Part shown: positions 8,033 to 16,757 of the stretch, piece by piece | How positions within the stretch are numbered: the first letter of the stretch is position 1 | Layout of the letters: each line of letters opens with the position of its first letter | Source: Acidimicrobiia bacterium | GTDB lineage: Bacteria > Actinomycetota > Acidimicrobiia > IMCC26256 > PALSA-555 | NCBI GenBank assembly: GCA_035948415.1 | Contig: DASZJD010000055.1 | Location: 43,496 to 107,495 of the forward strand | DNA length: 64,000 nucleotides | Direction: 5' to 3' | Notes under the pieces: generated by a model | Database searches by the model: none | What the model saw: only the letters and a program-made list of their open reading frames with translations | Told to the model about the DNA's origin: nothing | Position numbers and translations under genes: made by a program

Positions 8033-8830
8033 TCATCGCTCGATGAGCGCTTCCCAGCCGGGGGGCGGCGGGGCCAGGCGCCAGTACTGCTCGGGGGCCG
8101 GTGCGTCGAGCTTGCGCAGCAGGCCCCACTCGGCCTCGAGGGCGCGCACCTGCGTCGGGTAGCACGCGACCGCGGCGCGCTTGCGCTCGTGGTCCACGTC
8201 GACGGGCACGGCCGCCGGCGTCGGCCAGACCGCCCGCCGGAAGAGGGCCGAGATGCGCCACGCCAGCAGACCCGGGATGTGCTGGTAGCCCATGTCCTCG
8301 TAGCAGAACCACGCCGCGCCGTCCCCGTCGGCCTGCATGCGCTCGCGCACCAGCATGGCGGCCTCGTGGGTGCAGTCGTGATCGGGGTTCGCAAGCCCAA
8401 ACGGCGCGAACACCGCCGTCGGACGCACCGCGCGCACGGCCTCGTCGAGCGCGTCGACGACCTCGTGGGGCCGGATCCAGTCGGCGCGGTCCAGGTAGGA
8501 GTGCTCGACGAAGTCGAGCCACACCGGTCGGGCGGCGAAGCCGGCGAGCGCAGCGGCGTCCTCGGCCCGCCGCGCGACGTGCACCTCGTCGCCGGGACCG
8601 AACCCGCCGAGGGCGTCCCAGTGGCCCGGCGGGTCTGGGTAGCGGTCGGGGCGCCCGGCGAAGGCGGTGACGACCACGACGCCGGGGTGCGCCGCGAGCA
8701 GGTACGAGCACCCGAGCACCGCGTCGTCGAGATGGGGCGACACGACGACGACGCGCTCGAGCTCGGCCGCCGGGACGGTGCCCCAGTCCCGCATGTCGGG
8801 GGGTGCGGGCCGGGCCACGGGCGGCAGCAT
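8033..8830 (-). CDS. PIG-L family deacetylase
   Basis: 265 residues with the PIG-L/LmbE metal motif VVVSPHLDDAVLG (residues ~28-40) and the second motif ANPDHDCTH containing the third metal histidine. The family de-N-acetylates GlcNAc-type sugars such as mycothiol and bacillithiol precursors, teicoplanin or cell-surface glycans. The length fits. The substrate cannot be told, and it is not next to other mycothiol genes. It lies downstream of an intergenic region of 340 bases and upstream of the luciferase-like gene on the same strand. Confidence 0.85.
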   Translation of the reverse strand: MLPPVARPAPPDMRDWGTVPAAELERVVVVSPHLDDAVLGCSYLLAAHPGVVVVTAFAGRPDRYPDPPGHWDALGGFGPGDEVHVARRAEDAAALAGFAARPVWLDFVEHSYLDRADWIRPHEVVDALDEAVRAVRPTAVFAPFGLANPDHDCTHEAAMLVRERMQADGDGAAWFCYEDMGYQHIPGLLAWRISALFRRAVWPTPAAVPVDVDHERKRAAVACYPTQVRALEAEWGLLRKLDAPAPEQYWRLAPPPPGWEALIER

Positions 8831-9170
8831 CCCAGAAAGCCGAGGTCGCCTTCACGCCGGCTTGGGCCGGAGCGGGTCCACACTGCCCCGACCTTTCGGG
8901 GGGGTTTCGACCCGTTCGCGGCTTTGATGAGGCGCCTCTCCGACCGGGTTGCCGGTCTCGGGGCCACCCGGCGTGCGCGTCCGGCCGCGATCTGCGGTAC
9001 AAATGGGTGCGGCGGGTGGCGTGCGCTGCACGCCGCGATCGCCCGGCACCTTCAGCGATGCCCAGCCCCGCCCCACCCGCTGGGGGCCGTCGGGCGAACG
9101 GTGGGGTGCCCCGTCGAGGTGGGCGTTGCCCACCTCCGGGGCCGCCCCGCCCGCACGCGAGACTGCGGTC
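8831..9170. other. Divergent intergenic region with a strong hairpin at 9108-9142
   Basis: No gene is recognised in these 340 bases between the divergent PIG-L and aldo/keto reductase genes. The stretch holds a GCGTGCGCTGCACGC-type short palindrome near 9020-9035. It also holds a long hairpin: GAGGTGGGC (9116-9124), loop GTT, GCCCACCTC (9128-9136), flanked by GCCCCG (9108-9113) pairing with CGGGGC (9137-9142). A possible -10 (TACAAA, 8999-9004) lies further up. The hairpin is ~28 bases before the reductase start and could be a regulatory leader or operator. Confidence 0.45.
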
Positions 9171-10217
9171 GTGGCCGCCGATCGCTCCGCCCCGACGCGG
9201 CCGAGCGGCGCGGTCGCGCCGACCCTCCGCGCCCTCGGCTGCACCGGGCTCATGGTCAGCCCCCTGTGCCTCGGCGCCATGAACTTCGGTGACCCCACCG
9301 ACCCCGAGGAGTCGACGGCCATCATCGACGCCGCCCTCGACGGTGGGATCACGATGATCGACACCGCCGACGTGTACGCCGGTGGCCGCAGCGAGGAGAT
9401 CGTCGGCGCCGCGCTGGCGGCCAACGGTCGGCGCGACGAGATCGTGCTCGCCACGAAGGTCGGCATGCCCCGCGGCGCCGCGCCGCCGGGCACGTGGCAC
9501 CGGCGGGACCACATTGTCGCGTCGTGCGACGAGTCCCTCCGGCGCCTCCGGACCGACCGCGTGGACCTGTACCAGCTGCACCGACCCTCGCTGGTCGTGC
9601 CCCAGGACGAGACGCTCGCCGCCTTCGACGAGCTCGTCCGGGCCGGCAAGGTGCGACACCTCGGCTGCTCGACGCACCCGGCGTGGATGGTCATGGAGGC
9701 GCTGTGCATCGCGGCCCGCGACGACCGGCCCGCCTACGCGACCGAGCAGCCGCCGTACAACCTGCTCGACCGGCGGGTGGAGAACGAGCTGCTGCCGCTG
9801 TGCCGGGCCCACGGCCTCGGCGTGCTCCCCTGGTCACCGCTGGGGGCCGGCATCCTCGCCGGCCGCTACGACGACGTCGACGAGATCCCCGACGGCGCGC
9901 GCGCGGCCCGCCGCCCGCAGCTTCGGGAGCGGCTGACGCCCGCAGCGCTGGATGTCGCGCGCGGCCTCCGTGCGCTCGCGGCCGAGCGCGGGCTGACGAG
10001 CGCCCAGCTGGCGCTGCTGTGGGCGAAAGACCAGCCGGACGTCACCGCGCCGATCGTCGGGCCGCGCACCCGATCCCAGCTGCAGGACGCGCTCGGCGTC
10101 CTCGAGCGGTCGCTCGACGACGAGGCTCGGGCCGCCTGCGACGAGCTCGTCCCGGCCGGGAGCGCGGTCGCCGACTTCCACAACACCTCGGGCTGGATGC
10201 GGGAGCGGATCACCTGA
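9171..10217 (+). CDS. Aldo/keto reductase
   Basis: 348 residues of the AKR superfamily. It shows GxxG-type LGAMNFG after the first strand, catalytic Asp/Tyr in [16 protein letters not shown], Lys in LATKVGMP, and the phosphate-binding region [10 protein letters not shown] near the C-terminus. These enzymes use NADPH to reduce aldehydes and ketones. The start at GTG 9171 gives a ~20-residue lead before the first barrel strand. No clear ribosome site precedes it, so the exact start is uncertain. Substrate unknown. Confidence 0.88.
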   Translation: MAADRSAPTRPSGAVAPTLRALGCTGLMVSPLCLGAMNFGDPTDPEESTAIIDAALDGGITMIDTADVYAGGRSEEIVGAALAANGRRDEIVLATKVGMPRGAAPPGTWHRRDHIVASCDESLRRLRTDRVDLYQLHRPSLVVPQDETLAAFDELVRAGKVRHLGCSTHPAWMVMEALCIAARDDRPAYATEQPPYNLLDRRVENELLPLCRAHGLGVLPWSPLGAGILAGRYDDVDEIPDGARAARRPQLRERLTPAALDVARGLRALAAERGLTSAQLALLWAKDQPDVTAPIVGPRTRSQLQDALGVLERSLDDEARAACDELVPAGSAVADFHNTSGWMRERIT

Positions 10218-10222
10218 GCCCG

Positions 10223-10363
10223 TCAGCGCGTGAGGATCACGACCGCCGAGCCGGCCGCGACCACGAGCAGGACGGCCAGCAGCAGGAGCGACGAGCGCGT
10301 GAAGCCGGCCTCGGCCAGGCCCGCGCCCGCGGGGCGCGCTCGACGTCGCTCGCCACTCGCCAC
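10223..10363 (-). CDS. Small single-span membrane protein (46 residues)
   Basis: A short frame encoding a basic N-terminus (GERRRARP) and a hydrophobic run (SSLLLLAVLLVVAAGSAVVIL, split by no charge) ending in Thr-Arg. GTG start at 10363, weak G-rich site upstream. It fits the space between the aldo/keto reductase and murD, on the opposite strand to both. Typical of actinobacterial small membrane proteins, but unsupported by any family match I can recall. Confidence 0.38.
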   Translation of the reverse strand: MASGERRRARPAGAGLAEAGFTRSSLLLLAVLLVVAAGSAVVILTR

Positions 10364-10440
10364 CGGGCCCCCATGATGGTCCCGGCACCGCACGGCGGGC
10401 GGGCGCCGGGCGGGATCGGGCCCGTCCGCCCGCGTCGCCG

Positions 10441-11838
10441 ATGACCGGCGGGGGCCTCCGCGGCAAGCGGGTACTGGTGATGGGCGTCGGCCGCCGCGCC
10501 GGCGGGGTCGGCGCCATCCGGTACGCGGCCGAGTCGGGCGCCGAGGTGCGCGTCACCGACGCGGGTGACCCCGCCCGGTTCGGAGCGGTGGTCGAGGCGT
10601 TCCGCGACCAGCCCATCGCCTTCGTCCTCGGTCGTCACGACGAGGCCGACTTCCGGTGGGCCGACGTCGTGATCCGAAACCCCGACGTCCGGCGCGACTC
10701 GCCCTACCTGCGGGTCGCCGAGGCCAACGGCGCGAGGGTCGAGATGGAGATGACGCTCTTCCTGCGGGCCTGCCCGGCCCCGACCGTCGGCGTCACCGGC
10801 ACCAAGGGCAAGACCACGACCACGATGCTCCTGCACGGCATGCTCCGCCAGCGGTGGCCGACGACGGTGGTCGCCGGGAACATGGGCCGGTCGGCCCTGG
10901 CTCGCCTCCACGACGTCGAGCCCGGCGTCCCCGCCGCGCTCGAGCTGTCCTCGTTCCAGCTCGAGGGGCTCGGCGAGCACGCGCTCTCGCCGCACGTGGC
11001 CGTGATCACCAACCTGCGCCCCGACCACCTCGACCGGTACCCGTCGTTCGAGGACTACGCCACCGCCAAGGCGAACATCGTCCGCAACCAGCGACGCGAC
11101 GACTGGAAGGTCTTCCCGGCTGACGACCCGAGCGTGGCGCCGCTCGTCGCCGGGACCCCCGCCGGCACGATCACCTTCGCCGACCGGGCCCACGACGGCC
11201 AGCGCACCCTGTTCCTCGAGGACGACCGGCTCGTGGCGTCGTGGGACGGCACCGCCCTCGACCTCGGTCCGGCGGGCGCGCTGCGGGTCCCCGGCGCGCA
11301 CAACCGCCGGAACGCACTCGCCGCCGCCGGCGCCGCGCTCGCGGTCGGCGTCGGCGCGGCCGAGGTGCGTCGCGCCGTGGCCGGCTTCGACGGCGTCCCG
11401 CACCGCCTCGAGCCGGTGGCGACCATCGGCGACGTGGACTTCGTGAACGACAGCGCGGCCACCACACCGGACGCCGCCGTCGCCGCGCTGACCGCGTTCG
11501 AGGGTCGCCCGATCGTCGCCGTCGCTGGAGGGTCCGACAAGGGCCTCGACCTCGCCCCGCTGGCGACGGCGCTCGCGGCGCACGCCGCCCACATCGTGCT
11601 GCTCGCCGGCTCCGGCACGGCAGGGCTGCGCCGCCGGCTGGGCGACGCCGTGCCCGTGCACGGCCCGTTCGATTCGATGGCGGCGGCGGTGGCGCGGGCC
11701 GCCGCGCTCGCGCCCGCGGGCGGGGTCGTGCTGCTCTCACCGGGCTGCGCCAGCTTCGGGGTCTTCGTCGACGAGTTCGACCGCGGCGACCGGTTCCGAG
11801 CCGCGGTCGAGGAGCTCGAGGCCCGCGCCGGGTCGTGA
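10441..11838 (+). CDS. murD: MurD-like UDP-N-acetylmuramoyl-alanine-glutamate ligase
   Basis: 465 residues of the Mur ligase family. An N-terminal Rossmann-like domain (KRVLVMGVGRRAGG) is followed by the ATP loop GVTGTKGKTTTT (~118-129), the central motif LSSFQLEGL, NLRPDHLDRY, HNRRNALAA and the C-terminal NDSAATTPDA and SDKGLDLAPL motifs. The reaction adds glutamate to UDP-MurNAc-L-Ala in the cytoplasm. It stands alone, outside any mra/mur cluster, so it may be a second MurD-type ligase (for example the L-Glu-specific MurD2 form) rather than the housekeeping enzyme. That alternative is inference. Confidence 0.82.
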   Translation: MTGGGLRGKRVLVMGVGRRAGGVGAIRYAAESGAEVRVTDAGDPARFGAVVEAFRDQPIAFVLGRHDEADFRWADVVIRNPDVRRDSPYLRVAEANGARVEMEMTLFLRACPAPTVGVTGTKGKTTTTMLLHGMLRQRWPTTVVAGNMGRSALARLHDVEPGVPAALELSSFQLEGLGEHALSPHVAVITNLRPDHLDRYPSFEDYATAKANIVRNQRRDDWKVFPADDPSVAPLVAGTPAGTITFADRAHDGQRTLFLEDDRLVASWDGTALDLGPAGALRVPGAHNRRNALAAAGAALAVGVGAAEVRRAVAGFDGVPHRLEPVATIGDVDFVNDSAATTPDAAVAALTAFEGRPIVAVAGGSDKGLDLAPLATALAAHAAHIVLLAGSGTAGLRRRLGDAVPVHGPFDSMAAAVARAAALAPAGGVVLLSPGCASFGVFVDEFDRGDRFRAAVEELEARAGS

Positions 11839-11901
11839 CGCCGCGGTGACGCGTTCCTGATCGCTGGCAACCGGGGGGCGAGGAGGGGGGAGGATCGCGT
11901 C

Positions 11902-12046
11902 GTGAGCGTCCACCTCGACACCCTCGACGGACCGCTCGGCGCGGTGGGGTTGTGACCTCCGCTCGCCGCTCGACGCCGCCGACCGGGTGACCCTCCGCCC
12001 CGCGCTCGGCGACCGGCCCCTCGTCGTCTTCGCGCGCGTGCGGTGA
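11902..12046 (+). pseudogene. Small frameshifted reading frame
   Basis: A strong ribosome site (GGGGAGG) precedes GTG at 11902, which opens VSVHLDTLDGPLGAVG and stops at 11953-11955. Continuing in the +1 frame from about 11951 gives DLRSPLDAADRVTLRP and then ALGDRPLVVFARVR before TGA at 12044-12046. Removing one G from the G4 run at 11946-11949 joins them into a coherent ~48-residue protein. This is either a decayed gene, a frameshift or an assembly error. Family not recognised. Confidence 0.35.
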
Positions 12047-12073
12047 CGCGTGCCGGTGGCCGCCCGACCGGGC

Positions 12074-13204
12074 TCAGGCCACGGCGGCGCCGAACGACTC
12101 GTAGGGGCGCTCGGTCCGCCGAGCCAGCTCCTCCCCCGCCCGCCACTGGAACTCGCTGATGCCGCCGGGCTGCCACGGCCCGACCGAACCGGCCGCCACG
12201 GCCTCGGGGCTCTTCGGCACCACCCCGAAGTGGGCCGCGGCATCCTCCACGTCGAGCGCGGCGAGGTCGAACCAGTCCACGGCGAGGAAGTCGACGCTGC
12301 CGGTCACGCGGGCGCCGCGACGCATGGCGTCGGCGACGCGCTCGGCCACGCCTCGGTGCGAGAGCTGCCCCGGCATCGACTCGAACAGCCCCGCGCCGGC
12401 CCGCAGGTAGCCGGTCTCGAACAGCGACACCACCATCGCGAGGAGGCTGAACGCCCGCGGATCGTCGTTCGCGCGCGCGATGAAGGCGAACACCTCGAGC
12501 TCCGATTCGACCCGGGTGCCGTAGTCGGCCAACACGTGCACCCAGTCGTGCTGCGCCAGCAGCGGGGGCGCCGAGCCCGGCAGGCCGGGGTAGACGAATC
12601 CACGGGCCCGGTAGAAGTCGGCGACCCGACGCCCGAGGGTCCGCGCCGGCAGCCGCTCGAGCGCGCACCACCGCGCCGCCAGGTCGGCGTCGTGGACCGA
12701 CTGCTCCCACGCGACGGCCAGCGGGGTCGCGGTGTGGAGGGCGGCCTGGCGTTCGGAGGACCAGTCGGCGGTGTAGCCGTTGCGGTCGAAGTCCAAGGCC
12801 GCGAGGCCGAGCGTCCCGGCCGCGAACTCCTGGGCGACGCCGAGCATGCCCTCGTCGACGCCGAGCTCGGCGGCGAAGGCCTGGACCCGCACCGCCACCT
12901 CGGCGGGCAGCGGACGCAGCACCAGCGCCCCCAGCAGCATCAGCTGCACCATCCGCGTGCGGAAGCCCTCCTCGCGGCCGGCCAGCCCCGCCGCCCACTC
13001 GGCCGCGTCGATCGGCTCGGGGCGCTCCGGCATCGGGTAGCCGGTCATCTCGTGGAAGACCGCGTCCAGCAAGGCGTGCTGGAGCTCGGTCAGGCCTCCG
13101 GGCGGAGCCATCGCGGTGGCGACCCCGCGGGACAGGAACGCCACCTCCTCGGCGTCGGGCGGGTTGAGGTTGACCGTGGCTGGGCTCGGGAACGGCACCG
13201 GCAT
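12074..13204 (-). CDS. Conserved protein with COQ4-like HDxxH region
   Basis: 376 residues, all-alpha in appearance. Residues ~20-130 resemble a TerB/tellurite-resistance-like helical domain. The central-C-terminal part has QHDWVHVLADYGTRVESELE, which recalls the COQ4 signature (HDxxHxLxxYG, followed by a conserved Glu). Coq4 organises ubiquinone synthesis, yet actinobacteria mostly use menaquinone, so the role must differ. No signal or membrane helix. Transcribed alone, ending before a 235-base gap and following the ABC exporter genes. Function not assigned. Confidence 0.5.
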   Translation of the reverse strand: MPVPFPSPATVNLNPPDAEEVAFLSRGVATAMAPPGGLTELQHALLDAVFHEMTGYPMPERPEPIDAAEWAAGLAGREEGFRTRMVQLMLLGALVLRPLPAEVAVRVQAFAAELGVDEGMLGVAQEFAAGTLGLAALDFDRNGYTADWSSERQAALHTATPLAVAWEQSVHDADLAARWCALERLPARTLGRRVADFYRARGFVYPGLPGSAPPLLAQHDWVHVLADYGTRVESELEVFAFIARANDDPRAFSLLAMVVSLFETGYLRAGAGLFESMPGQLSHRGVAERVADAMRRGARVTGSVDFLAVDWFDLAALDVEDAAAHFGVVPKSPEAVAAGSVGPWQPGGISEFQWRAGEELARRTERPYESFGAAVA

Positions 13205-13261
13205 CGCTGACCCCCTGACCCTGTGCTCAACACCTCCGCCGCGGTCGTGTTCCCGCTCCCG

Positions 13262-14143
13262 TCACTCGACCCGGGCGAACTGGGCCACCGCGCCGACCAG
13301 CAGGGCGACGGCGACGAGGGCGACGAACCCGAGCTCGAAGAGGACCGGGAGGTGCCAGCCGCCCCAGGTGATGCCCGGCTCGAGGGTGCGGGTCACCGCG
13401 GCCGAGGCGTGGGCGTGGGTGAAGACCGTTCGCCGCATGGCGTCGACGACGTAGGCGAGCGGGTCGAACCGGGTGAGCGTGCCGAGCCACGCCGGCAGCC
13501 GGTGGATCGGGAACACCGCCCCGGCGAGGAAGAACATCGGCAGGACGAAGAGCTGCATCACCACCTGGAACGACTCGATCTCCTGGATCCGGGCGGCGAG
13601 GAAGAGCCCGAAGGCAGTGAGCATCGTGGCGGTGATCACCATCATGCCGAGCAGCTCGATGAACAGCACCGGCGAGTACGGGACGTGCACGAGGCCGGCG
13701 AGGACCAGGATGATGATGCCCTGCATCGTGGCGACGGTGGCGCCGCCGGCGCACTTGCCCACCATGATCGCGCCGCGACGAACCGGCGCCACGAGCATCT
13801 CGCGCAGGAAACCGAACTCTCGGTCCCACACGATCGACACCGCCGAGAAGATGGCGGTGAACAGGATCGTCATGGCGATCACGCCCGGGAACATGAAGGT
13901 GCGGAAGTCGAAGCCGCCGGGGACCTTCACCACCGGGGCCAAGCCGGTGCCGAGCACGAAGAGGAAGAGGATCGGCTGAGCCAGCGAGGTGAGGATTCGG
14001 ATTCGGTTGCGGCCGAAGCGGATGATCTCCCGCTTCCACACGACGCGCGCCGCCCGAAGGTCGTCGTACCAGGCCGCGCCCTCATGGAGGTCGACCACCG
14101 GCGCGACCGCGGGCATGGAGGTGCTGGTGGTGGTCGTCGTCAT
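13262..14143 (-). CDS. ABC-2 type transporter permease (DrrB-like)
   Basis: 293 residues with six predicted membrane helices and the ABC-2 signature region near residues 210-240 (FFLAGAVFPIHRLP). The N-terminal ~35 residues are cytoplasmic with a long lead before the conserved WKREIIRFGRNR. Its ATG overlaps the stop of the ATPase gene (ATGA), so the two are translationally coupled. Such pairs export drugs, lipids or polysaccharide precursors. The divergent MarR regulator suggests control by a toxic small molecule. Confidence 0.88.
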   Translation of the reverse strand: MTTTTTSTSMPAVAPVVDLHEGAAWYDDLRAARVVWKREIIRFGRNRIRILTSLAQPILFLFVLGTGLAPVVKVPGGFDFRTFMFPGVIAMTILFTAIFSAVSIVWDREFGFLREMLVAPVRRGAIMVGKCAGGATVATMQGIIILVLAGLVHVPYSPVLFIELLGMMVITATMLTAFGLFLAARIQEIESFQVVMQLFVLPMFFLAGAVFPIHRLPAWLGTLTRFDPLAYVVDAMRRTVFTHAHASAAVTRTLEPGITWGGWHLPVLFELGFVALVAVALLVGAVAQFARVE

Positions 14144-15129
14144 CGGCCTCTCCTGGCTCGCACCATCGGGTTCATCATGAGCCGGTCGGTCGCCGAGGAC
14201 TCGGCGTCTCGGATCGTGCGCCCGGTGTGGCGCATGAACACGTCGTCGAGGGTGGGCCGGGCGATGCTCACCGCCTTGATGCCGACGTCCAGGGCCGCGA
14301 ACAGGCGGGGGACGAACTCCTCCCCCTCGGCGACGTGGAACGTCAGCCCCTCGCTCGTCGGCGTGGCCTCGATCCCGAAGGCCTCGCCGAGCTCACGGCG
14401 CGCCTGGTCGTCGTCCTCGGTGCGCAGCTCGATGCGGTCCTTCCCGACGGCCGCCTTGAGCGCGTCGGGCGTGTCCATCACCACGATCTCGCCGTTGTCG
14501 ATGATCGCGATGCGGTCGCAGTACTCGGCTTCGTCCATGTAGTGGGTCGTGAGGAAGATCGTGATCGCTTCGCGGTCCCGCAGCGCCTGGATGTAGTCCC
14601 AGATGTTCACCCGGGTCTGGGGGTCGAGCCCCACCGTCGGCTCGTCCAGGAACAGCACGCGGGGGGAGTGGAGGAGGCCCCGGGCGATCTCGAGGCGGCG
14701 CTTCATCCCACCCGAGAAGGTGCGGACCAGCCCGCTCCGGCGCTCCCAGAGGCCGACCATCTCGAGGACCGCCGGGATCCGCTCGGCGGCGCGCTCGCGC
14801 GGCATCCGGTAGAGCTGGGCGTGGAACTGGAGGTTCTCGAGGGCGGTCAGGTACTCGTCGAGCGTCGGGTCCTGGAACACGAGGCCGATGCGGCGCCGGA
14901 CCCCGAGGGGGTTGCCGGTCACGTCGAAGCCGGCCACCCGGGCCGAGCCGCCGGACGGCGTGATGAGGGTGCAGAGCATCGAGATGGTGGTGGACTTCCC
15001 GGCCCCGTTCGGCCCGAGGAACCCGAACGTCTCGCCCGGCGCGACGTCGAAGGTCACCCCGCGCACGGCCTCGAGGCCGTCGTAGCGCTTCCGGAGGTCT
15101 CGGACCTCGATTGTCGACTCCAGGGGCAC
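14140..15129 (-). CDS. ABC transporter ATP-binding protein (DrrA-like)
   Basis: 329 residues: Walker A GPNGAGKST (~40-48), Q-loop VFQDPTLDEYL, signature FSGGMKRRLEIAR, Walker B VLFLDEPTVGLDP and the switch histidine in LTTHYMDE. The ~90-residue C-terminal extension is typical of daunorubicin-resistance-type exporters. GTG start at 15129 with GAGG four bases upstream. It forms an operon with the permease and is divergent from a MarR-family regulator 52 bases away. Confidence 0.92.
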   Translation of the reverse strand: MPLESTIEVRDLRKRYDGLEAVRGVTFDVAPGETFGFLGPNGAGKSTTISMLCTLITPSGGSARVAGFDVTGNPLGVRRRIGLVFQDPTLDEYLTALENLQFHAQLYRMPRERAAERIPAVLEMVGLWERRSGLVRTFSGGMKRRLEIARGLLHSPRVLFLDEPTVGLDPQTRVNIWDYIQALRDREAITIFLTTHYMDEAEYCDRIAIIDNGEIVVMDTPDALKAAVGKDRIELRTEDDDQARRELGEAFGIEATPTSEGLTFHVAEGEEFVPRLFAALDVGIKAVSIARPTLDDVFMRHTGRTIRDAESSATDRLMMNPMVRARRGR

Positions 15130-15181
15130 CGGGCCTCGCTTTTGCTCCTCGCCGGGCGAACGAAGGTACTCTACCCTTGCG
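15130..15181. promoter_or_regulatory. Shared promoter/operator between ABC exporter and marR
   Basis: These 52 bases separate the divergent starts. On the + strand TACTCT (15167-15172) is a -10 element only ~9 bases before the GTG of marR, so its transcript is probably leaderless. AGGTA at 15164-15168 and TACCT just inside marR (~15195-15199) form an interrupted inverted repeat, a plausible autoregulatory MarR site. Confidence 0.4.
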
Positions 15182-15649
15182 GTGATCGATAACTACCTGT
15201 CGGGCCCTCGAGCCGACCGCTCCCGGCGCCAGCTGGCCGAGCTCTGCTTCGGGGTGGTGCGGCGGCTGCGGTCGCACGCGGCCGAGCTCGCCGGCGAGTT
15301 CGGCCTGTCGTTCCTGCAGAGCCGGGCCCTCTGGCGGCTCGAGCAGCCGCTCGCCACCGGCGCCCTCGCCGAGCAGCTCGGGCTCGACCGCTCGAACGTC
15401 ACGAGCATCGTGGACCGCCTCGAGTCCGGGGGCTTCGTCACCCGCGAGGCCCACCCCGAGGACCGCCGGGTGAAGCTGCTCACCCTGACGCCGGCGGGTC
15501 GCGCCGTGCGAACGGCGCTCGACGAGCGGATCTTCACGACCGTGACGCTCTTCGACGCGCTCACCGAGGACGAGCGGGCGCAGCTGTCGGCGCTCCTCTC
15601 GACGATCCTCGAGCGCGCCGAGTCCGAGCCGGCCCCAGCGGCCCCCTGA
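15182..15649 (+). CDS. MarR-family transcriptional regulator
   Basis: 155 residues with the MarR winged-helix layout: an N-terminal dimerisation helix, GALAEQLGLDRSNVTSIV as the recognition helix (~60-77), and the wing REAHPEDRRVKLLTLT (~86-101). It is divergent from the drug-type ABC exporter, the classic arrangement in which the regulator represses the pump and itself and is released by a ligand. The start GTG 15182 lies where a leaderless transcript would begin. Confidence 0.9.
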   Translation: MIDNYLSGPRADRSRRQLAELCFGVVRRLRSHAAELAGEFGLSFLQSRALWRLEQPLATGALAEQLGLDRSNVTSIVDRLESGGFVTREAHPEDRRVKLLTLTPAGRAVRTALDERIFTTVTLFDALTEDERAQLSALLSTILERAESEPAPAAP

Positions 15650-15672
15650 TCGGCGGTCCGTGAGGAGACGAC

Positions 15673-16053
15673 GTGCTTCGGGGGGATCGCCAAGCCGCTG
15701 AGCACCGAGCGAGGGTCCAGGCCCGCGTGCCGGAGCGGGTCGTGGCCGCGGGCTGGGTGGTCGCCCGGGGGGCGGGCGGACCGGGCAACGACCCGGGCTG
15801 GCCGTCGCGAGCCTGGCTCGCCGTCACCCCCACCCGGCTCTACGGCTTCCGCGCCGAAGGTGACGGCGTCGGCGCGCTGATCGGCGCCTGGGATCGATCC
15901 GAGGTCACGGCGACGGCGTCGGCCGCGCTGACGGCGACCCGACTGCGGCTCGTCTTCGCGGGTCACGAGTTGGGCCTCGAGCTCGACGCCCGGCGCGGGG
16001 TCGGGAACCGCGAGCTGGTCCGCGTCCTGCGCGACCGCGCCGCGGCGGGCTGA
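15673..16053 (+). CDS. Conserved hypothetical protein, PH-like beta-rich
   Basis: 126 residues, GTG start 23 bases after the marR stop. The sequence alternates short beta segments (AWLAVTPTRLYGFRAEG, VGALIGAWDRSEV, RLRLVFAG) and ends in one helix, as in bacterial PH-like domains. No motif, signal or membrane helix. Probably co-transcribed with marR. Function unknown. Confidence 0.6.
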   Translation: MLRGDRQAAEHRARVQARVPERVVAAGWVVARGAGGPGNDPGWPSRAWLAVTPTRLYGFRAEGDGVGALIGAWDRSEVTATASAALTATRLRLVFAGHELGLELDARRGVGNRELVRVLRDRAAAG

Positions 16054-16187
16054 CCACGGCGCCGCGTCCGACGCGGCGGGCCCCGAGACGATACTGGTCA
16101 CCTTGTGCCGCCTCGACCGGCCGCGGGCCCGCGCCGCTCGGCCTCGTCCGCCGTCCTCGGCGAGGCGAGCCCACCACTGAGCCCCTC

Positions 16188-16757
16188 GTGCACCGCGCCG
16201 CCGCCGCGAACGCCTTCTTCACCGCGCTCACGCTCGTGGCCGACGGCGTGGTCGTCGCGTCCGCGTGCGTCGCGCTGGCCGGGATGGTCCCCGGCGGCCG
16301 TCGGATCCGCCGCGGGCTGGTGCAGTTCGTCGGGCCGCAGGCCCGGGGCCTGGCCCTCCTCGTCGCCCTCACCGCCACCGGCGGCAGCCTCTACTACTCC
16401 GAGGTCGTCGGATTCGTTCCGTGCGAGCTCTGCTGGTACCAGCGCATCTGCATGTACCCGCTCGTGGTGGTCCTCGCCGTGGGCGTCCTCCGCCGGGACG
16501 CCACCTCGTGGTGGTGCGCGGCTCCGCTCGTCGCGGTCGGGGTCCCCCTGGCGACCTACCACTGGCTCGTCGAGCGAGTGCCGTCGATCGCGTCGACCTC
16601 GTCCTGTTCGGTCGGGGCGCCGTGCGCCGTCCCGTACTTCGAGGAGCTTGGCTTCGTGACGCTCGCGTTCATGGCGCTGAGCGCGTTCGCGCTCGTCGCG
16701 GCGCTGCTGGCCACCGACCGGGCCTGGCACCGAGCGGCAGGGGCGGGATCCTCGTGA
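16188..16757 (+). CDS. DsbB-family disulfide bond formation protein
   Basis: 189 residues with four to five membrane helices. The DsbB redox pairs are present: Cys79-Glu-Leu-Cys82 at the end of the first periplasmic loop (FVPCELCWYQR) and Cys140/Cys146 in SCSVGAPC. DsbB oxidises a periplasmic thiol partner and passes electrons to quinone. GTG start. The stop overlaps the start of a thioredoxin-fold gene (GTGA), its likely partner. The first ~45 residues add an extra hydrophobic segment not found in E. coli DsbB. Confidence 0.87.
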   Translation: MHRAAAANAFFTALTLVADGVVVASACVALAGMVPGGRRIRRGLVQFVGPQARGLALLVALTATGGSLYYSEVVGFVPCELCWYQRICMYPLVVVLAVGVLRRDATSWWCAAPLVAVGVPLATYHWLVERVPSIASTSSCSVGAPCAVPYFEELGFVTLAFMALSAFALVAALLATDRAWHRAAGAGSS

